From assembly GCA_029532415.1 (NCBI GenBank), contig JAQOTA010000060.1, positions 186,001 to 250,000 of the forward strand: DNA of 64,000 nucleotides, in the 5' to 3' direction. Source of the stretch: Marasmius tenuissimus (lineage: Eukaryota > Basidiomycota > Agaricomycetes > Agaricales > Marasmiaceae). Both the position numbers and the translations under genes were made by a program. Below, one piece after another: positions 32,000-41,766 of this stretch; positions within the stretch are counted from its first letter, which is position 1, and each line of letters begins with the position of its first letter. The notes under the pieces were generated by a model that made no database searches, was not told where the DNA came from, and worked only from the letters and a program-made list of their open reading frames with translations.

Positions 32000-32900
32000 G
32001 AAGCTCTTTACCTTCACATGAAACTCCACCCCCAGGCCCCGAAATCACAACCTTAACAAGCCTCTTGTCGCCAGGCCATTAAATTTGAACGCGTCGAGGA
32101 CGGACATGAGGGGGAACTAATGGGTTATAAGCGGTTCGCCATCGATTTCTCGTTGCAAGGCGAGGGTACTGGCGTCGCCGGGCTATATGTACATATGGAA
32201 GGCAAAAGTGAGCGAACGATCCGAAGGGAGTGGCACATACCTGATACAAGAATGAACTTCCGAGCACCAGTCCTTTGAATATCGTCATCGAAAGATCCAG
32301 CGTATCAAACGAGACTCCGATTTCGAGCTACTGAAAGGTACGGAAATCGAGGTCGTTAGCCCTCAATCACGGAGGTATCTCAACGCTAACACGAGAACGC
32401 ACACAAACAACTCCCCGAGTCCCCACCCTCGTCTTGGCAAGATACAACGCCGCCTGTAATATGGATACACGACCAAGCTCACCCGCCTTGCTAGGTTCCC
32501 AATCTAAGCTCTTTCAAATTCACACGTTTCCATCGTCTCCGGGTCCTGCAAGTTGATTCGCGACAGGAGCGTAGGTATCCACATCCACCCCGCTCAGGTG
32601 GGTCTTCTCCAACTCGAGCCTCGATCTTTGAGCATCATCAACGAGGATCCGGGCTGCATTGAGCGCTTTGGCAGCCACCATACATGCATAGGAGAACAAC
32701 CGAATCTGGCAGCCTGCTACCGTGAAGGGTTCTGTCTTATCTCACAGGTCACTCAAGAGTGATAATGGGAGGGCCTAGGCTAAAAAATCGTGTATGTAGT
32801 GTAGAATGTCCCTTGAGCGGATATAGTCGTCGGGATTGGGTACAGGAGGCTTCTTGGGACACGGATGAACCGGGAATGTGTGCCGTCGTTAGGTGGAGCC
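32000..32900 (-). pseudogene. sorbitol/xylitol dehydrogenase-like relic, copy 6
   Basis: The minus strand shows a GSSFLYQ-like remnant of the GSFRYG motif next to a GTATGTGCC donor (about 32235-32250), a C-terminal segment with EPLITH-like residues, and ISGPG-like residues near 32045. Near 32600-32670 the LEFA/TDTYAPV region is recognisable from position and from similarity to copies 1 and 7. Frames shift often. It belongs to the subgroup (1, 2, 6, 7) that lacks the N-terminal half and leads into the NLR leader. Confidence 0.5.
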
Positions 32901-34191
32901 TTCTGAGCCTTTGAGGTGTGGCCTCAAGTTTTTCTGTAATGTCTGGACTACCGTCTCAAAGTTGTGAATCATAAGTACTGACTGTTAATAGAATCAAAGA
33001 AAGGTTGGTACGATCTGAGGTGGTAGTGGTATTAACAGTAAATCCACCTCGATGGCACCTAAACACTCTCGGACAAGCTGCATATTACAGAATTCATACA
33101 CTCTCTCAGACTTACGTCGTAAAGGGCCTCAATGACTCGTTTTGAAGATGGAGGAAACGATGTTCGATGTGGATGCGACGATGAGAGCACTGATCCTGAG
33201 GGTCTGGCGAGTGTTGCCGGCTACCTTCGAATGTGTCTTACGTCTATTAACCATGGTGTCGAGTTCAGAACTGGAAAAGAACAACCAAACGTAGCGACGC
33301 ACCTCTCTGTTGACCTGCCGTGGTCCTGAACACTCGTACGACTCGCCCGCAAACAATTCTGATACCCACCCACGAGCGAATCGGATTGACCAGGTTATAG
33401 CAGTCGCCCTGACCAAAATTTCAAGGTAGTATATATATGAATCAAAAAGGGAGGAACGAGTCCAATGGCTGGAAATGACAGCGGGACGAGCGTGAGGGTG
33501 GGAAGAGCAAAAGAAATCAAAAAGAAGCGCTCAATCAAAATTTTCTATGTACTTAGTTGACCGTCATGACGCGCAGGAAAATGGTCGTTCCCTTCGTGTC
33601 CGACTGGAAACGATACTTCCCCTGAACGATATCACACACCGTATGTGCCTTGAACACCAACTACTCGAAGGCTGCCCATTCCTTACTTCTTCATATCCCC
33701 CCAGTTCCTCGACGATGGACACGGTCTCAGAGCAGTGGTGATTTATGACAACGGCCGTGTGAGAAGGAAACACGTCAACCGTAACGAATAGGAAGGACAC
33801 AGGTCAAAACGTACGCGTAGACCATGTCAGAGATCAGAACAGCGAAGTCGGGTGATAGTTTTATACCTCGACAGGTCTCCAATCCTACGTGCGCAGCATT
33901 TTCCAGCTCATCCGTGCTTAGGGGCTCTAGATGAGTGTATACGAGGCTGCCAGCGCCGGCGTTCCCAAGTAGATTGCTGTTGCAATTGAAGACCATTGAA
34001 AACCTGTCAGCTGCAATCACGAAGTCCACGGAAACATAACCCATCAACTCGCTTTCGCTCCCACCACCATCTCATCGAACGTATTTCTTGTTTTACCCCA
34101 CCTTAACTTCCACCTCCTTCCCTATCCAGTGCTCATTTGACTGGGTCAACACACTTCGGTCAAACCCGCTGGTGCGCTCGAAACCCCGAAA
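32901..34191. other. spacer and leader upstream of NLR D
   Basis: The part up to about 33900 is the same spacer type as before NLRs A, B and E (CACCTCGATGGCACC, GACGCGCAGGAAA landmarks), with no recognisable gene. From about 34050 the conserved NLR 5' flank starts (CTTTCGCTCCCACCACC, then GTGCTCATTTGACTGGG). Confidence 0.4.
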
Positions 34192-35373
34192 ATGTCAATA
34201 TATACACATAATACCAATACTGGTAGGGGTACGCAGCACAACAACACTGCGGCGCACCAGAATATTTACTACGGAGAGGTGAACAACAATCTCAACGTGG
34301 CGATCTATGAACGTGCGTCTCTGGTGTTCCATTCCAACTCGAAGATGTTTCTCAACGTCGTTCTTCATTTCAGCGCTCAAACGCCTCTGGGATGCAATTG
34401 CCGGCATTGGGGCTTCGCACAAAGCAGAGCACCAGTTTGATCGCGGGGCGTGCCTTGATGGGACTCGTGAGGCGGTTCTGGAGATCCTTCGCAAATGGGG
34501 GTTGACCGAGGACCAACTTCTTCCGATATGCTGGCTCTCGGGTGCCGCAGGTGTTGGAAAGTCTTCGATTGCCCTGTCTATTGCCAAGTTTTACGAAGAA
34601 AGGGGTGCTCTTGTCTCGTCATTCTTCTTCTTTCGATCCGACCCAAAACGCAATAATCCGTCTGCTCTCGTGCCCACCATTGCCCATGGACTTGCCACCA
34701 TTGCCCACGGACCTACCACAGTCACCGTGTCATTTCTCATGTGTCGTGACATTGAAGACAGGATATCGAAGGATCCCACGATTCTGCCCGCCACGTTAGA
34801 AGAACAGTTTCGAGAGCTGGTTCTTGAACCCTCCTTGAAGTGGAGCAGGCAGAGCGCCACCTGGGGTTTTCCGGTCGGCCCCCAGATTGTCTTTCTTGAC
34901 GGACTGGACGAGTGCAGCCATGAGGAGACTCAGTTGCGAATCCTCGCCATCATCCAATCCGCTTACGAGCAAAACCCCGAATTCCCTTTGCGTTTCTTAA
35001 TTTGCAGTCGACCAGAGGCTTGGATCCAAGAAGCATTTGTTGATGACCGTCTGCGTAAACTCTCAAAGGTCATTGTTCTGGACGAGTCCTTCGAGCCTAA
35101 CAGAGACATCAGGCAATTCTACCTCCACCACTTTCGGGAGATTGCGAGTAGCCCAAAGTACAGCCAGATCCCTTTCCCACGTCCCTGGCCGTCGGAGTGG
35201 GAGCTTGACATCCTGGTCGAGAGATCCTGCAGCCAATTTGTCTATGCAGCGACAATGGTCAGATTCATCACGCTCGCGTATGAACATCCTATCACACAGC
35301 TTCGTATCATCATTGATAAGGCTCCACCCCGTCGACCGGGAACATCACCATATCAACAGCTTGATGTCCTGTA

Positions 35374-35694
35374 TGATGAACCGGCATGACGCCTAGCGCA
35401 GAGGACTACAACATGTCTATACTACTACTTACCAGAGAGGAGTTTAGAGAGATAGAGGCGAGACGTAGAAGCTCAAGCACACTGTAGATTCAGGTAGAGA
35501 ACTACGAGCTTATATACATGTAGAGACAATAGAACTACCATATAAGGACGACAATAGAGATTGTACATATGAGCATAATGAACAATGAAGAATAGAACAA
35601 TAGCGAATGCATTGTCCCGCATAGTACAATGGCGGGAAGTATGAACCGGGACTTCGGATATACCGGGATCTAATTATAGTCCACGGATTCAACA
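35374..35694 (-). repeat. Copia 1 LTR (3' LTR of the minus-strand element)
   Basis: 321 bp, TG...CA ends on the plus strand. The other LTR (41446-41766) differs only at three transitions (GAACC/GAGCC, CCGG/CCAG, ATAGT/ATAAT). An open frame of 61 codons in all four LTRs of the window is a by-product of sequence identity and is not called. Confidence 0.95.
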
Positions 35695-35703
35695 CACCCC
35701 CTC
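35695..35703 (-). other. Copia 1 polypurine tract
   Basis: On the minus strand GCGAGGGGG directly abuts the 3' LTR. A purine run at this spot is the expected primer for plus-strand DNA synthesis. The same sequence occurs in Copia 2 at 54344-54352. Confidence 0.7.
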
Positions 35704-35736
35704 GCTAAGTGCAGCTGAAAAGCGCATCTGAGCGAA

Positions 35737-38700
35737 TCAAGTGGACGAATAGAATTCAAGTCCAAGGTGATCTCTGAACCGTAAGAACTTCTCATGTCCG
35801 AGATTCTTCGTAAACATGTCTGCGGGATTATAGACTCCTTCGATGAAAAACAACTCGACTTTGCCATCTTCAACACACGATCGAATATAATGATATCGAA
35901 TATCGATGTGCTTGGTTCGGCGTTCTTGAACCGGATTAGATGCAATGAAGATAGAGCCTTGATTGTCTCCGCAGATTGGAATAGGACCTAAGTCGATTCC
36001 AAGTTCAGAGAGTAGCGATCTTATCCAGGAAGCTTGACGACTGCAATCCGACAGTGCCATATACTCAGCCTCAGTGGAAGGAAGAGCTACAGTCTTCTGG
36101 GCGTGTGATTGCCACGAGAAGATGCCACCTGCTAACTTGAAGAAGTAGCCAGTGATCGAACGGCGTTTGATAGGATCGGCAGCCCAATCTGAGTCTGTGA
36201 ACGCAAGAAGACCTCCATCAGAGTCACCATCATAGACAAGTGAATAATCTGATGTGCCAGCTAGATAGCAGCAGATATACAGAGCTTTATCGAGGTGTTC
36301 CTTCGTTGGATTAGAAGAGAACTGGGAGAGCTTCGTAACTGCATAGGCAATATCAGGACGTGTGCCCAGCATAATGTACAGAAGCGACCCAATTACAGAC
36401 TGGAATCTGGAGCGAATAGCAGGATTGACTGGACCATCGTTGGGAGTTGGCACATAGCCAGCAGGTAAGGGCGTAGGAGCACCTTTCGCATTCTGCATCC
36501 CGAAACGTTCAAGGACTTTCTTCAGATAATCCTTCTGGTCAATCATGATCTTATTGCCTTCGCGACGAATGCTCATGCGGAGAAACTCGCTAGCATTGCC
36601 CATATCACGACATTCCCATCGAGCCATGAATTCGGCTTTCTTCTTGTCAACGAAAGCTTTGTTAGGACCCATGAAGAGTGCATCGTCAACGTAAATGATC
36701 GCATACACAACTTCACCGCTCTTCGGATCTTTGCAGATGAAGAGTCCAGCATCAGAAGTCAGGCGTTTGAAGCCTAGTACTTCCATGGACGAGCTGAGGG
36801 TTCGCCACCATTCTAGGGCAGCTTGCTTCAGTCCATATAATACACGACGCAGGCGTAGTACCTTACGTTCTTGGCCCTTGACTTTGAAGCCTTCGGGTTG
36901 TTCCATGTAGATCTCCTCAACAAGATCGCCATAAAGGAAGGCATTCTTAACATCAACAGAGGTGATGTACCAGTTCTTGAGAGCTGTGAGAGCAAGCATC
37001 ATACGAACAGTCTCATAACGAACAACTGGTGAGAAGATCTCATCAAAGTCGACACCTTCGACCTGAGAGAAACCTTTGGCAACAAGCCTCGCTTTCTTGC
37101 GACCATTCGACTTGACGTCGAAGACCCATCTATTTTTGATGGCTTTGCGACCTTTAGGCAAGTCACAGAGTTCGAAGACCTTGCGCTTACGAAGTGCCTC
37201 AAGTTCTTCGTGGCAAGCGGTCTTCCATTCCTTCTGTTGCTCAACAGGCAACTTTAGAATATCGCGGAGTGTCCACTCTCTGATATTAGAGAAATCAGGA
37301 GTATCGGACGTTGGAAGCGAATCGTGAACTGGAACGGCATTGTTCAACAGATAAATCACGAATCCTACTCCCCCTTCTTGGGTCAGTCTTTCGACTACAC
37401 TTTCTTCCTCATGCGACTCAGTGCTTCCACTGGGTTCTGGAGCAGGCAGAGGCGGAAGTGGACCAGGAATCCCCTTTTTACCACCCTTGCCTTTCCTAGA
37501 TCGCGAAGAGCTAGGACGATCAACTGGATGTGTAGGTTCTTTATCTCCAGTGACGTTTCTCCAAGTATTTTTATTCTCCAAGTTGCGAATAATATCTGAG
37601 GGTCTATTTGGGTTCCGCTGTTCACCAAATATGTTACCAGGTTGCATTGTACCCTTCCGCTGCCTCGAAGACCGGCGTGGACCATCCGCTGCTGGTGCAG
37701 GCGGAGGAACGGCGGGTTCGCCTGGAGGCGTCGGAGGACCAGATTGAGAGAGTGGCAATTCCCCTGGCGCAGGGCCACCTGCAGGTTCGTCAACCTGAGG
37801 TTCTGATCTCTTAGAAGGTTCGGAGCGACGTCTGAGATCCGGTAATGGAGTATCAAAACCGTCATCATCAGAGTCTTCATCTTCCGAAGGAATGTTGGGA
37901 TTTTCACCCAAAGTAAAAGGTTCACTACCGACAGGTGTGAAGCCACAAGTTTTGGCATCAGGACACTTATTGTATAGCGTCTCATCGAATAGTGCAGTGC
38001 TACCTTTGAATACGGAATTATTACTTCGCATGAACAGGAAGCCTTTCATCCCATCTTGGTAGCCAATGAAAGTCATCAACTCACTACGAGGAGCGAGCTT
38101 ATTCTTCCTACGATCTTCAGGAATGAAGACGTAGGCTGCACAACCCATAACTCGGAGATGTGAAACATCAGGTGCTTCACCGTAAAGCATTTCGAACGGA
38201 GTTCGCCAGCTCAAACGTTGCACAGGAGTGCGGTTGTAGAGGTGGACGGCGTGCACATGGCAGAATTCCCACCAGGACTGAGGCATACAAGCTTCAAAGC
38301 GAAGAGCTTCAGCCTTCTCGTGAATAGTCCTGTTAAATCGTTCAGCACAACCGTTTTGTTGTGGTGTATACGGTATGCTTTGATCCCTCTGGATCCCATA
38401 CTCTTTCAGTACTGCATCGAACTTGTCTCCTTTGTACTCTCCCCCTTCATCGGACATCCAGGTCTTGACAACAGCATTGAATTGCGTCTTGACCATAGCA
38501 AGGAAGTCCCTCAAAGCGGGTACTGCCTCGTCTTTCGTCTTGAGCTTGGAGGTCCAAACGTAGGACATGCAGTCGTCGAGAAAAGAGATGTAGTACTTGT
38601 ACCGGTGATACGATTCAGCCGGGTACGACTTCAAATCCGAATGTATGCGTTCAAACAGTTTAGAAGCTCTCGTTGTAGAGTTGGGGAACGATTTCTCATG

Positions 38701-41145
38701 CATCTTCCCTTCAGCACAACCACGACACAGAGGTGTCTTCTTAGTAGGCATCTTAAGGTCAAGTGGGAAACCTTGCGTATGTTTCCGAGCTTTGTTCAGG
38801 GCTTTATCCGATGGATGCCCAAAGCGTCTGTGCTCAATATCGTAGTCGACGTTATAAACGATCGACTTGGCCATTAAAACCTCAGCAGATGCTTTCCGCG
38901 AGTGTACCCAATAAATGGTTTGACCAGGCATATGAGGATAGGAAACAAGCGACTGTCGTCGCTGTGATGAGTAGAAGGCTAACTTCTTCGCGTTTCCACA
39001 AATTGATAGACCATCTTGAAGGAACTCTCCCATTGATAGTGGACGTATGTCCAATTGAGGTATGTAATAGACAGGATAGAGACGTGAAACACGCTCAGTA
39101 AGTTTTCCGTCATGTCCTTCAACGTTATGCCCAATGAAGACTGTGCCTTTACCCTTGATCTGTATAGGGTTGCCCTTATTCGCAGTATTTACGATAGGGC
39201 CATCAAGCGATTCATATTCAGCGAAGTCATTCATATCGTTCGTGAAATGAGAGGAGGCACCAGAATCAAGGAGCCAACCCTGTGCGTTGTTCACACTTTT
39301 CTTTCCCTTACATTGAGTACATCCCACAAAGTGGGTCGAAATAGCATTGCAAAAATTTACAAGTGATACCAGATTACTACGACTACCGCGCGCACTACTG
39401 ATACCAACTAGTTGAGAGCAGCGCTGTAGATTTGCATCAGCTTGGGAAAGCAGGTCAAGGTATGGTACTTGCCTGTCATCGTGGAACGATCCAAGAGAGA
39501 CGTCATCCGGGACGTCCTCAACCCCTGCAGCTTCGGCAATATCGTTGTCAACATCGTTACCGAATAGAGAGGTCATGTCTTCCATACCGTCGTCAGATCC
39601 CCAATCCATCTCTACATCTTCATCAGGATCAGCGCTACGAGAGCGTTTAGAAGAAGTAGAAGAAGGAGATCCGGCTCCCTCATGTCCCTCATCATCCTCC
39701 AAAAGACGCTTGGACGAGGACGCACGTGGTTGTTCAATGCGGTCCTGGAGCGAACGATTGGTAGCGGACGTGACGATCTGTTCGAAGGGTTTGAGATACC
39801 GCGCCGTCTTGGGGGCACCAAGTCTATCAGCAAGGGAACGTGCTCCACGGACATCATCAAATACTGACTGAGATGGCTTGAAACCAGTGAAGGACTGCAT
39901 AGCAGCCGGGTTCTTCTTGACAGCTGGCTGAGGAACAGTGCTGTCGCAAGACTTGTCCCAGTGACTGGTAAAGTGAGCTGGGGGTGGTGATCCCATAGCG
40001 CGAACAGGAGGGGCGCTGGCGATCTCGGCGCGCAAGGAGTTGTTAACCGCGTTCAACGCGATACGTTCCCTGCGGTCGGTGATCGAGGAGTAAGGACGGA
40101 TAGGAGCAGGGGAAGCTACAACGGATGCATAGGATGCCAGATGAGAGTGACCATGCGACCGATTGTTACCACCGTTGTTACCGCCGGCGTTGCCAGGACC
40201 CTGATGCTGGTTGATACCACCGTGGGTACCACGCTGCTGCTGCTTCTTCTTCTTACCGTTGTTCTGGTTCGAAGAAGGGCGTTGCTGCTGCTGCTGTGGT
40301 TGACGTTGTTGGCCACGCTGCTGCTGTCCACGCTGCTGACGTTGCTGTGGTGGACGCTGCTGCTGACCAAAGGATGGCTCGCGGTTGCCAGCACGCTTGA
40401 CCGCAGAGAGGCGGTTAGCAAGCTGAGGGTTCTGGCGCTCATATTCGATCATGATGGCTTCATGAACATTGGCGACAGTGAGGGCGCTGGAGCTCTCAGG
40501 ATCCCTATCAAAGTCATGAAGGGACTTGGAAGAAGCGGCGTCCCATTTGGGAGGAATAGCTGCGATGAGAAGGAGGGCTTTGATCAACTCGGGGAGTTCA
40601 ACCCCGACCTCGGCAAGACGTTCAATGTAGTGTTTGAACTTGGCGATGCCAGCCTGGGGATGGCTGGTGGTAAGCCGGAAGGACACCAACTTGACGAAGT
40701 CGCCATAGATGGCAGACAAGGTTGGTTCACCATAGGTGGTGACGATGGTGGACCAGGCTTTGGCAGCGTCCATGTCCTTGAGAGGTTCAAAGACTTCCTT
40801 CGTAGAGGTCAACTGAATGATACCCATTAGCTGGAGATCTTTCTCCTCCCATGCTTCCAGCGCAGTATTGTACGCCGTGATCTGAGCATCGGTGGGAGGG
40901 TGATGATCAGGTTCGTCGTCACTGTCAGTTCCAGCTGCAGGTGGAGCAGTTCCACCAGGGGGAGTAGTGACGGTAATGGTCGGAACAATGGGTTCCCCCA
41001 GCGGGTACGTAGGCTTCTTGGCCGCACCAGTAAGGTGACGATAAAGGCCTTGAGCCTTGGTTACAGCTTCCATTTCGCCGTTATAGGTCTGGCGGAAACC
41101 AGTGCCGTCGAAGCGACCGGAGAAGAATTTCTTAACGTCGAACAT
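35737..41145 (-). CDS. Copia 1 Gag-Pol polyprotein, 1802 aa
   Basis: One uninterrupted frame. Order from the N-terminus: Gag (MFDVKKFFSGRFDG start; YGDFVKLVSFRLTTSHPQAG core, residues about 1-250); a Gln/Arg-rich then Gly/Asn-rich basic stretch (about 250-340); a Ser/Asp-rich linker; aspartic protease (WLLDSGASSHFTND, about 625); zinc HHCC and GAG-pre-integrase (CRGCAEGKMHEKSFPN); integrase core (HSDLKSYPAES, TWMSDEGGEYKGD, YTPQQNG, about 830-940); low-complexity linker; reverse transcriptase (WVFDVKSNGRKKARLVAKG, YVDDA at about 1485); RNase H (TDSDWAADP at about 1650, ADMFTKNLG near the end). The order PR-IN-RT-RH defines Ty1/Copia. No CCHC zinc knuckle is visible in Gag. The start ATG is 300 nt inside the 5' LTR edge. 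Confidence 0.95.
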   Translation of the reverse strand: MFDVKKFFSGRFDGTGFRQTYNGEMEAVTKAQGLYRHLTGAAKKPTYPLGEPIVPTITVTTPPGGTAPPAAGTDSDDEPDHHPPTDAQITAYNTALEAWEEKDLQLMGIIQLTSTKEVFEPLKDMDAAKAWSTIVTTYGEPTLSAIYGDFVKLVSFRLTTSHPQAGIAKFKHYIERLAEVGVELPELIKALLLIAAIPPKWDAASSKSLHDFDRDPESSSALTVANVHEAIMIEYERQNPQLANRLSAVKRAGNREPSFGQQQRPPQQRQQRGQQQRGQQRQPQQQQQRPSSNQNNGKKKKQQQRGTHGGINQHQGPGNAGGNNGGNNRSHGHSHLASYASVVASPAPIRPYSSITDRRERIALNAVNNSLRAEIASAPPVRAMGSPPPAHFTSHWDKSCDSTVPQPAVKKNPAAMQSFTGFKPSQSVFDDVRGARSLADRLGAPKTARYLKPFEQIVTSATNRSLQDRIEQPRASSSKRLLEDDEGHEGAGSPSSTSSKRSRSADPDEDVEMDWGSDDGMEDMTSLFGNDVDNDIAEAAGVEDVPDDVSLGSFHDDRQVPYLDLLSQADANLQRCSQLVGISSARGSRSNLVSLVNFCNAISTHFVGCTQCKGKKSVNNAQGWLLDSGASSHFTNDMNDFAEYESLDGPIVNTANKGNPIQIKGKGTVFIGHNVEGHDGKLTERVSRLYPVYYIPQLDIRPLSMGEFLQDGLSICGNAKKLAFYSSQRRQSLVSYPHMPGQTIYWVHSRKASAEVLMAKSIVYNVDYDIEHRRFGHPSDKALNKARKHTQGFPLDLKMPTKKTPLCRGCAEGKMHEKSFPNSTTRASKLFERIHSDLKSYPAESYHRYKYYISFLDDCMSYVWTSKLKTKDEAVPALRDFLAMVKTQFNAVVKTWMSDEGGEYKGDKFDAVLKEYGIQRDQSIPYTPQQNGCAERFNRTIHEKAEALRFEACMPQSWWEFCHVHAVHLYNRTPVQRLSWRTPFEMLYGEAPDVSHLRVMGCAAYVFIPEDRRKNKLAPRSELMTFIGYQDGMKGFLFMRSNNSVFKGSTALFDETLYNKCPDAKTCGFTPVGSEPFTLGENPNIPSEDEDSDDDGFDTPLPDLRRRSEPSKRSEPQVDEPAGGPAPGELPLSQSGPPTPPGEPAVPPPAPAADGPRRSSRQRKGTMQPGNIFGEQRNPNRPSDIIRNLENKNTWRNVTGDKEPTHPVDRPSSSRSRKGKGGKKGIPGPLPPLPAPEPSGSTESHEEESVVERLTQEGGVGFVIYLLNNAVPVHDSLPTSDTPDFSNIREWTLRDILKLPVEQQKEWKTACHEELEALRKRKVFELCDLPKGRKAIKNRWVFDVKSNGRKKARLVAKGFSQVEGVDFDEIFSPVVRYETVRMMLALTALKNWYITSVDVKNAFLYGDLVEEIYMEQPEGFKVKGQERKVLRLRRVLYGLKQAALEWWRTLSSSMEVLGFKRLTSDAGLFICKDPKSGEVVYAIIYVDDALFMGPNKAFVDKKKAEFMARWECRDMGNASEFLRMSIRREGNKIMIDQKDYLKKVLERFGMQNAKGAPTPLPAGYVPTPNDGPVNPAIRSRFQSVIGSLLYIMLGTRPDIAYAVTKLSQFSSNPTKEHLDKALYICCYLAGTSDYSLVYDGDSDGGLLAFTDSDWAADPIKRRSITGYFFKLAGGIFSWQSHAQKTVALPSTEAEYMALSDCSRQASWIRSLLSELGIDLGPIPICGDNQGSIFIASNPVQERRTKHIDIRYHYIRSCVEDGKVELFFIEGVYNPADMFTKNLGHEKFLRFRDHLGLEFYSST

Positions 41146-41430
41146 GATAGTAAGAGGTTAGGTTGTTTGGTGTTGGATCTAGAAAAGACAGCATCAGCAT
41201 GCATCTAATCAACACAGGGAGCAGCCATCAAGGCGCTATGCTCAACGAGGAGCATTGGATCCTTGAGATCCGATGTCGTTGAAGGACGTACATCAATGCC
41301 ATAGATCGAGCACTCAATTAAGAGGTCGATGGCAACATGCAGGTCTAGCCTAGCTAGCCGATGACAGCAGCCTAAGGGCGCTTGTCGCTGACAGCAGCCA
41401 TTAAGGCGCTCGTCATTGTAGTCGGGCTAA
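41146..41430 (-). other. Copia 1 5' leader
   Basis: Untranslated leader between primer site and Gag start. It contains imperfect direct repeats of (A/G)AGGCGCT(C/A/T)(G/T) and GACAGCAGCC. The corresponding leader in Copia 2 (63120-63400) is very similar. It probably includes the packaging signal, which cannot be located by eye. Confidence 0.5.
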
Positions 41431-41445
41431 CCGGGGCCCATAACC
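41431..41445 (-). other. Copia 1 primer binding site (half-tRNA type)
   Basis: The minus strand next to the 5' LTR reads GGTTATGGGCCCCGG. Its complement contains GGGCCCATAACC, the anticodon loop and stem sequence of eukaryotic initiator tRNA-Met (CAT anticodon), and not a tRNA 3' end. This fits priming by a 5' half of tRNA-iMet cut in the anticodon stem, as known for Drosophila copia. Copia 2 has the same site (63400-63415, one base different). Confidence 0.7.
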
Positions 41446-41766
41446 TGATGAGCCAGCATGACGCCTAGCGCAGAGGACTACAACATGTCTATACTACTAC
41501 TTACCAGAGAGGAGTTTAGAGAGATAGAGGCGAGACGTAGAAGCTCAAGCACACTGTAGATTCAGGTAGAGAACTACGAGCTTATATACATGTAGAGACA
41601 ATAGAACTACCATATAAGGACGACAATAGAGATTGTACATATGAGCATAATGAACAATGAAGAATAGAACAATAGCGAATGCATTGTCCCGCATAATACA
41701 ATGGCGGGAAGTATGAACCGGGACTTCGGATATACCGGGATCTAATTATAGTCCACGGATTCAACA
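41446..41766 (-). repeat. Copia 1 LTR (5' LTR of the minus-strand element)
   Basis: 321 bp, near-identical partner of 35374-35694, adjacent to the primer binding site and followed by the second CTGTA duplication at 41767-41771. Confidence 0.95.

Larger units (their letters stand above)
35374..41766 (-). mobile_element. Copia 1: complete Ty1/Copia LTR retrotransposon
   Basis: 6393 bp between perfect 5-bp duplications CTGTA (35369-35373 and 41767-41771), coding strand minus, inserted in exon 2 of NLR D. Two 321-bp LTRs start TGATGA(A/G)CC and end TTCAACA on the plus strand. They differ at three positions by eye, which indicates a young insertion. All parts are present: primer site, gag-pol ORF without internal stop, polypurine tract. 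It is potentially autonomous. Confidence 0.95.

Noticed and set aside
35510..35695. 61-codon ORF found in all four Copia LTRs
   Set aside because: Identity follows from LTR homology; no start context or motif suggests translation.
38218..38877. 219-codon ORF on the plus strand inside Copia 1
   Set aside because: It lies antisense to the integrase region. The same shadow appears in Copia 2 only because the coding strand is conserved.
40141..40830. 229-codon Leu/Val-rich plus-strand ORF
   Set aside because: Antisense of the Gln/Arg-rich Gag tract. The leucine run is the complement of CAG/CAA-type codons.
41431..41445. tRNA-iMet gene fragment
   Set aside because: Only the anticodon-arm sequence is present and it abuts the LTR, so it is a primer site and not a tRNA gene.
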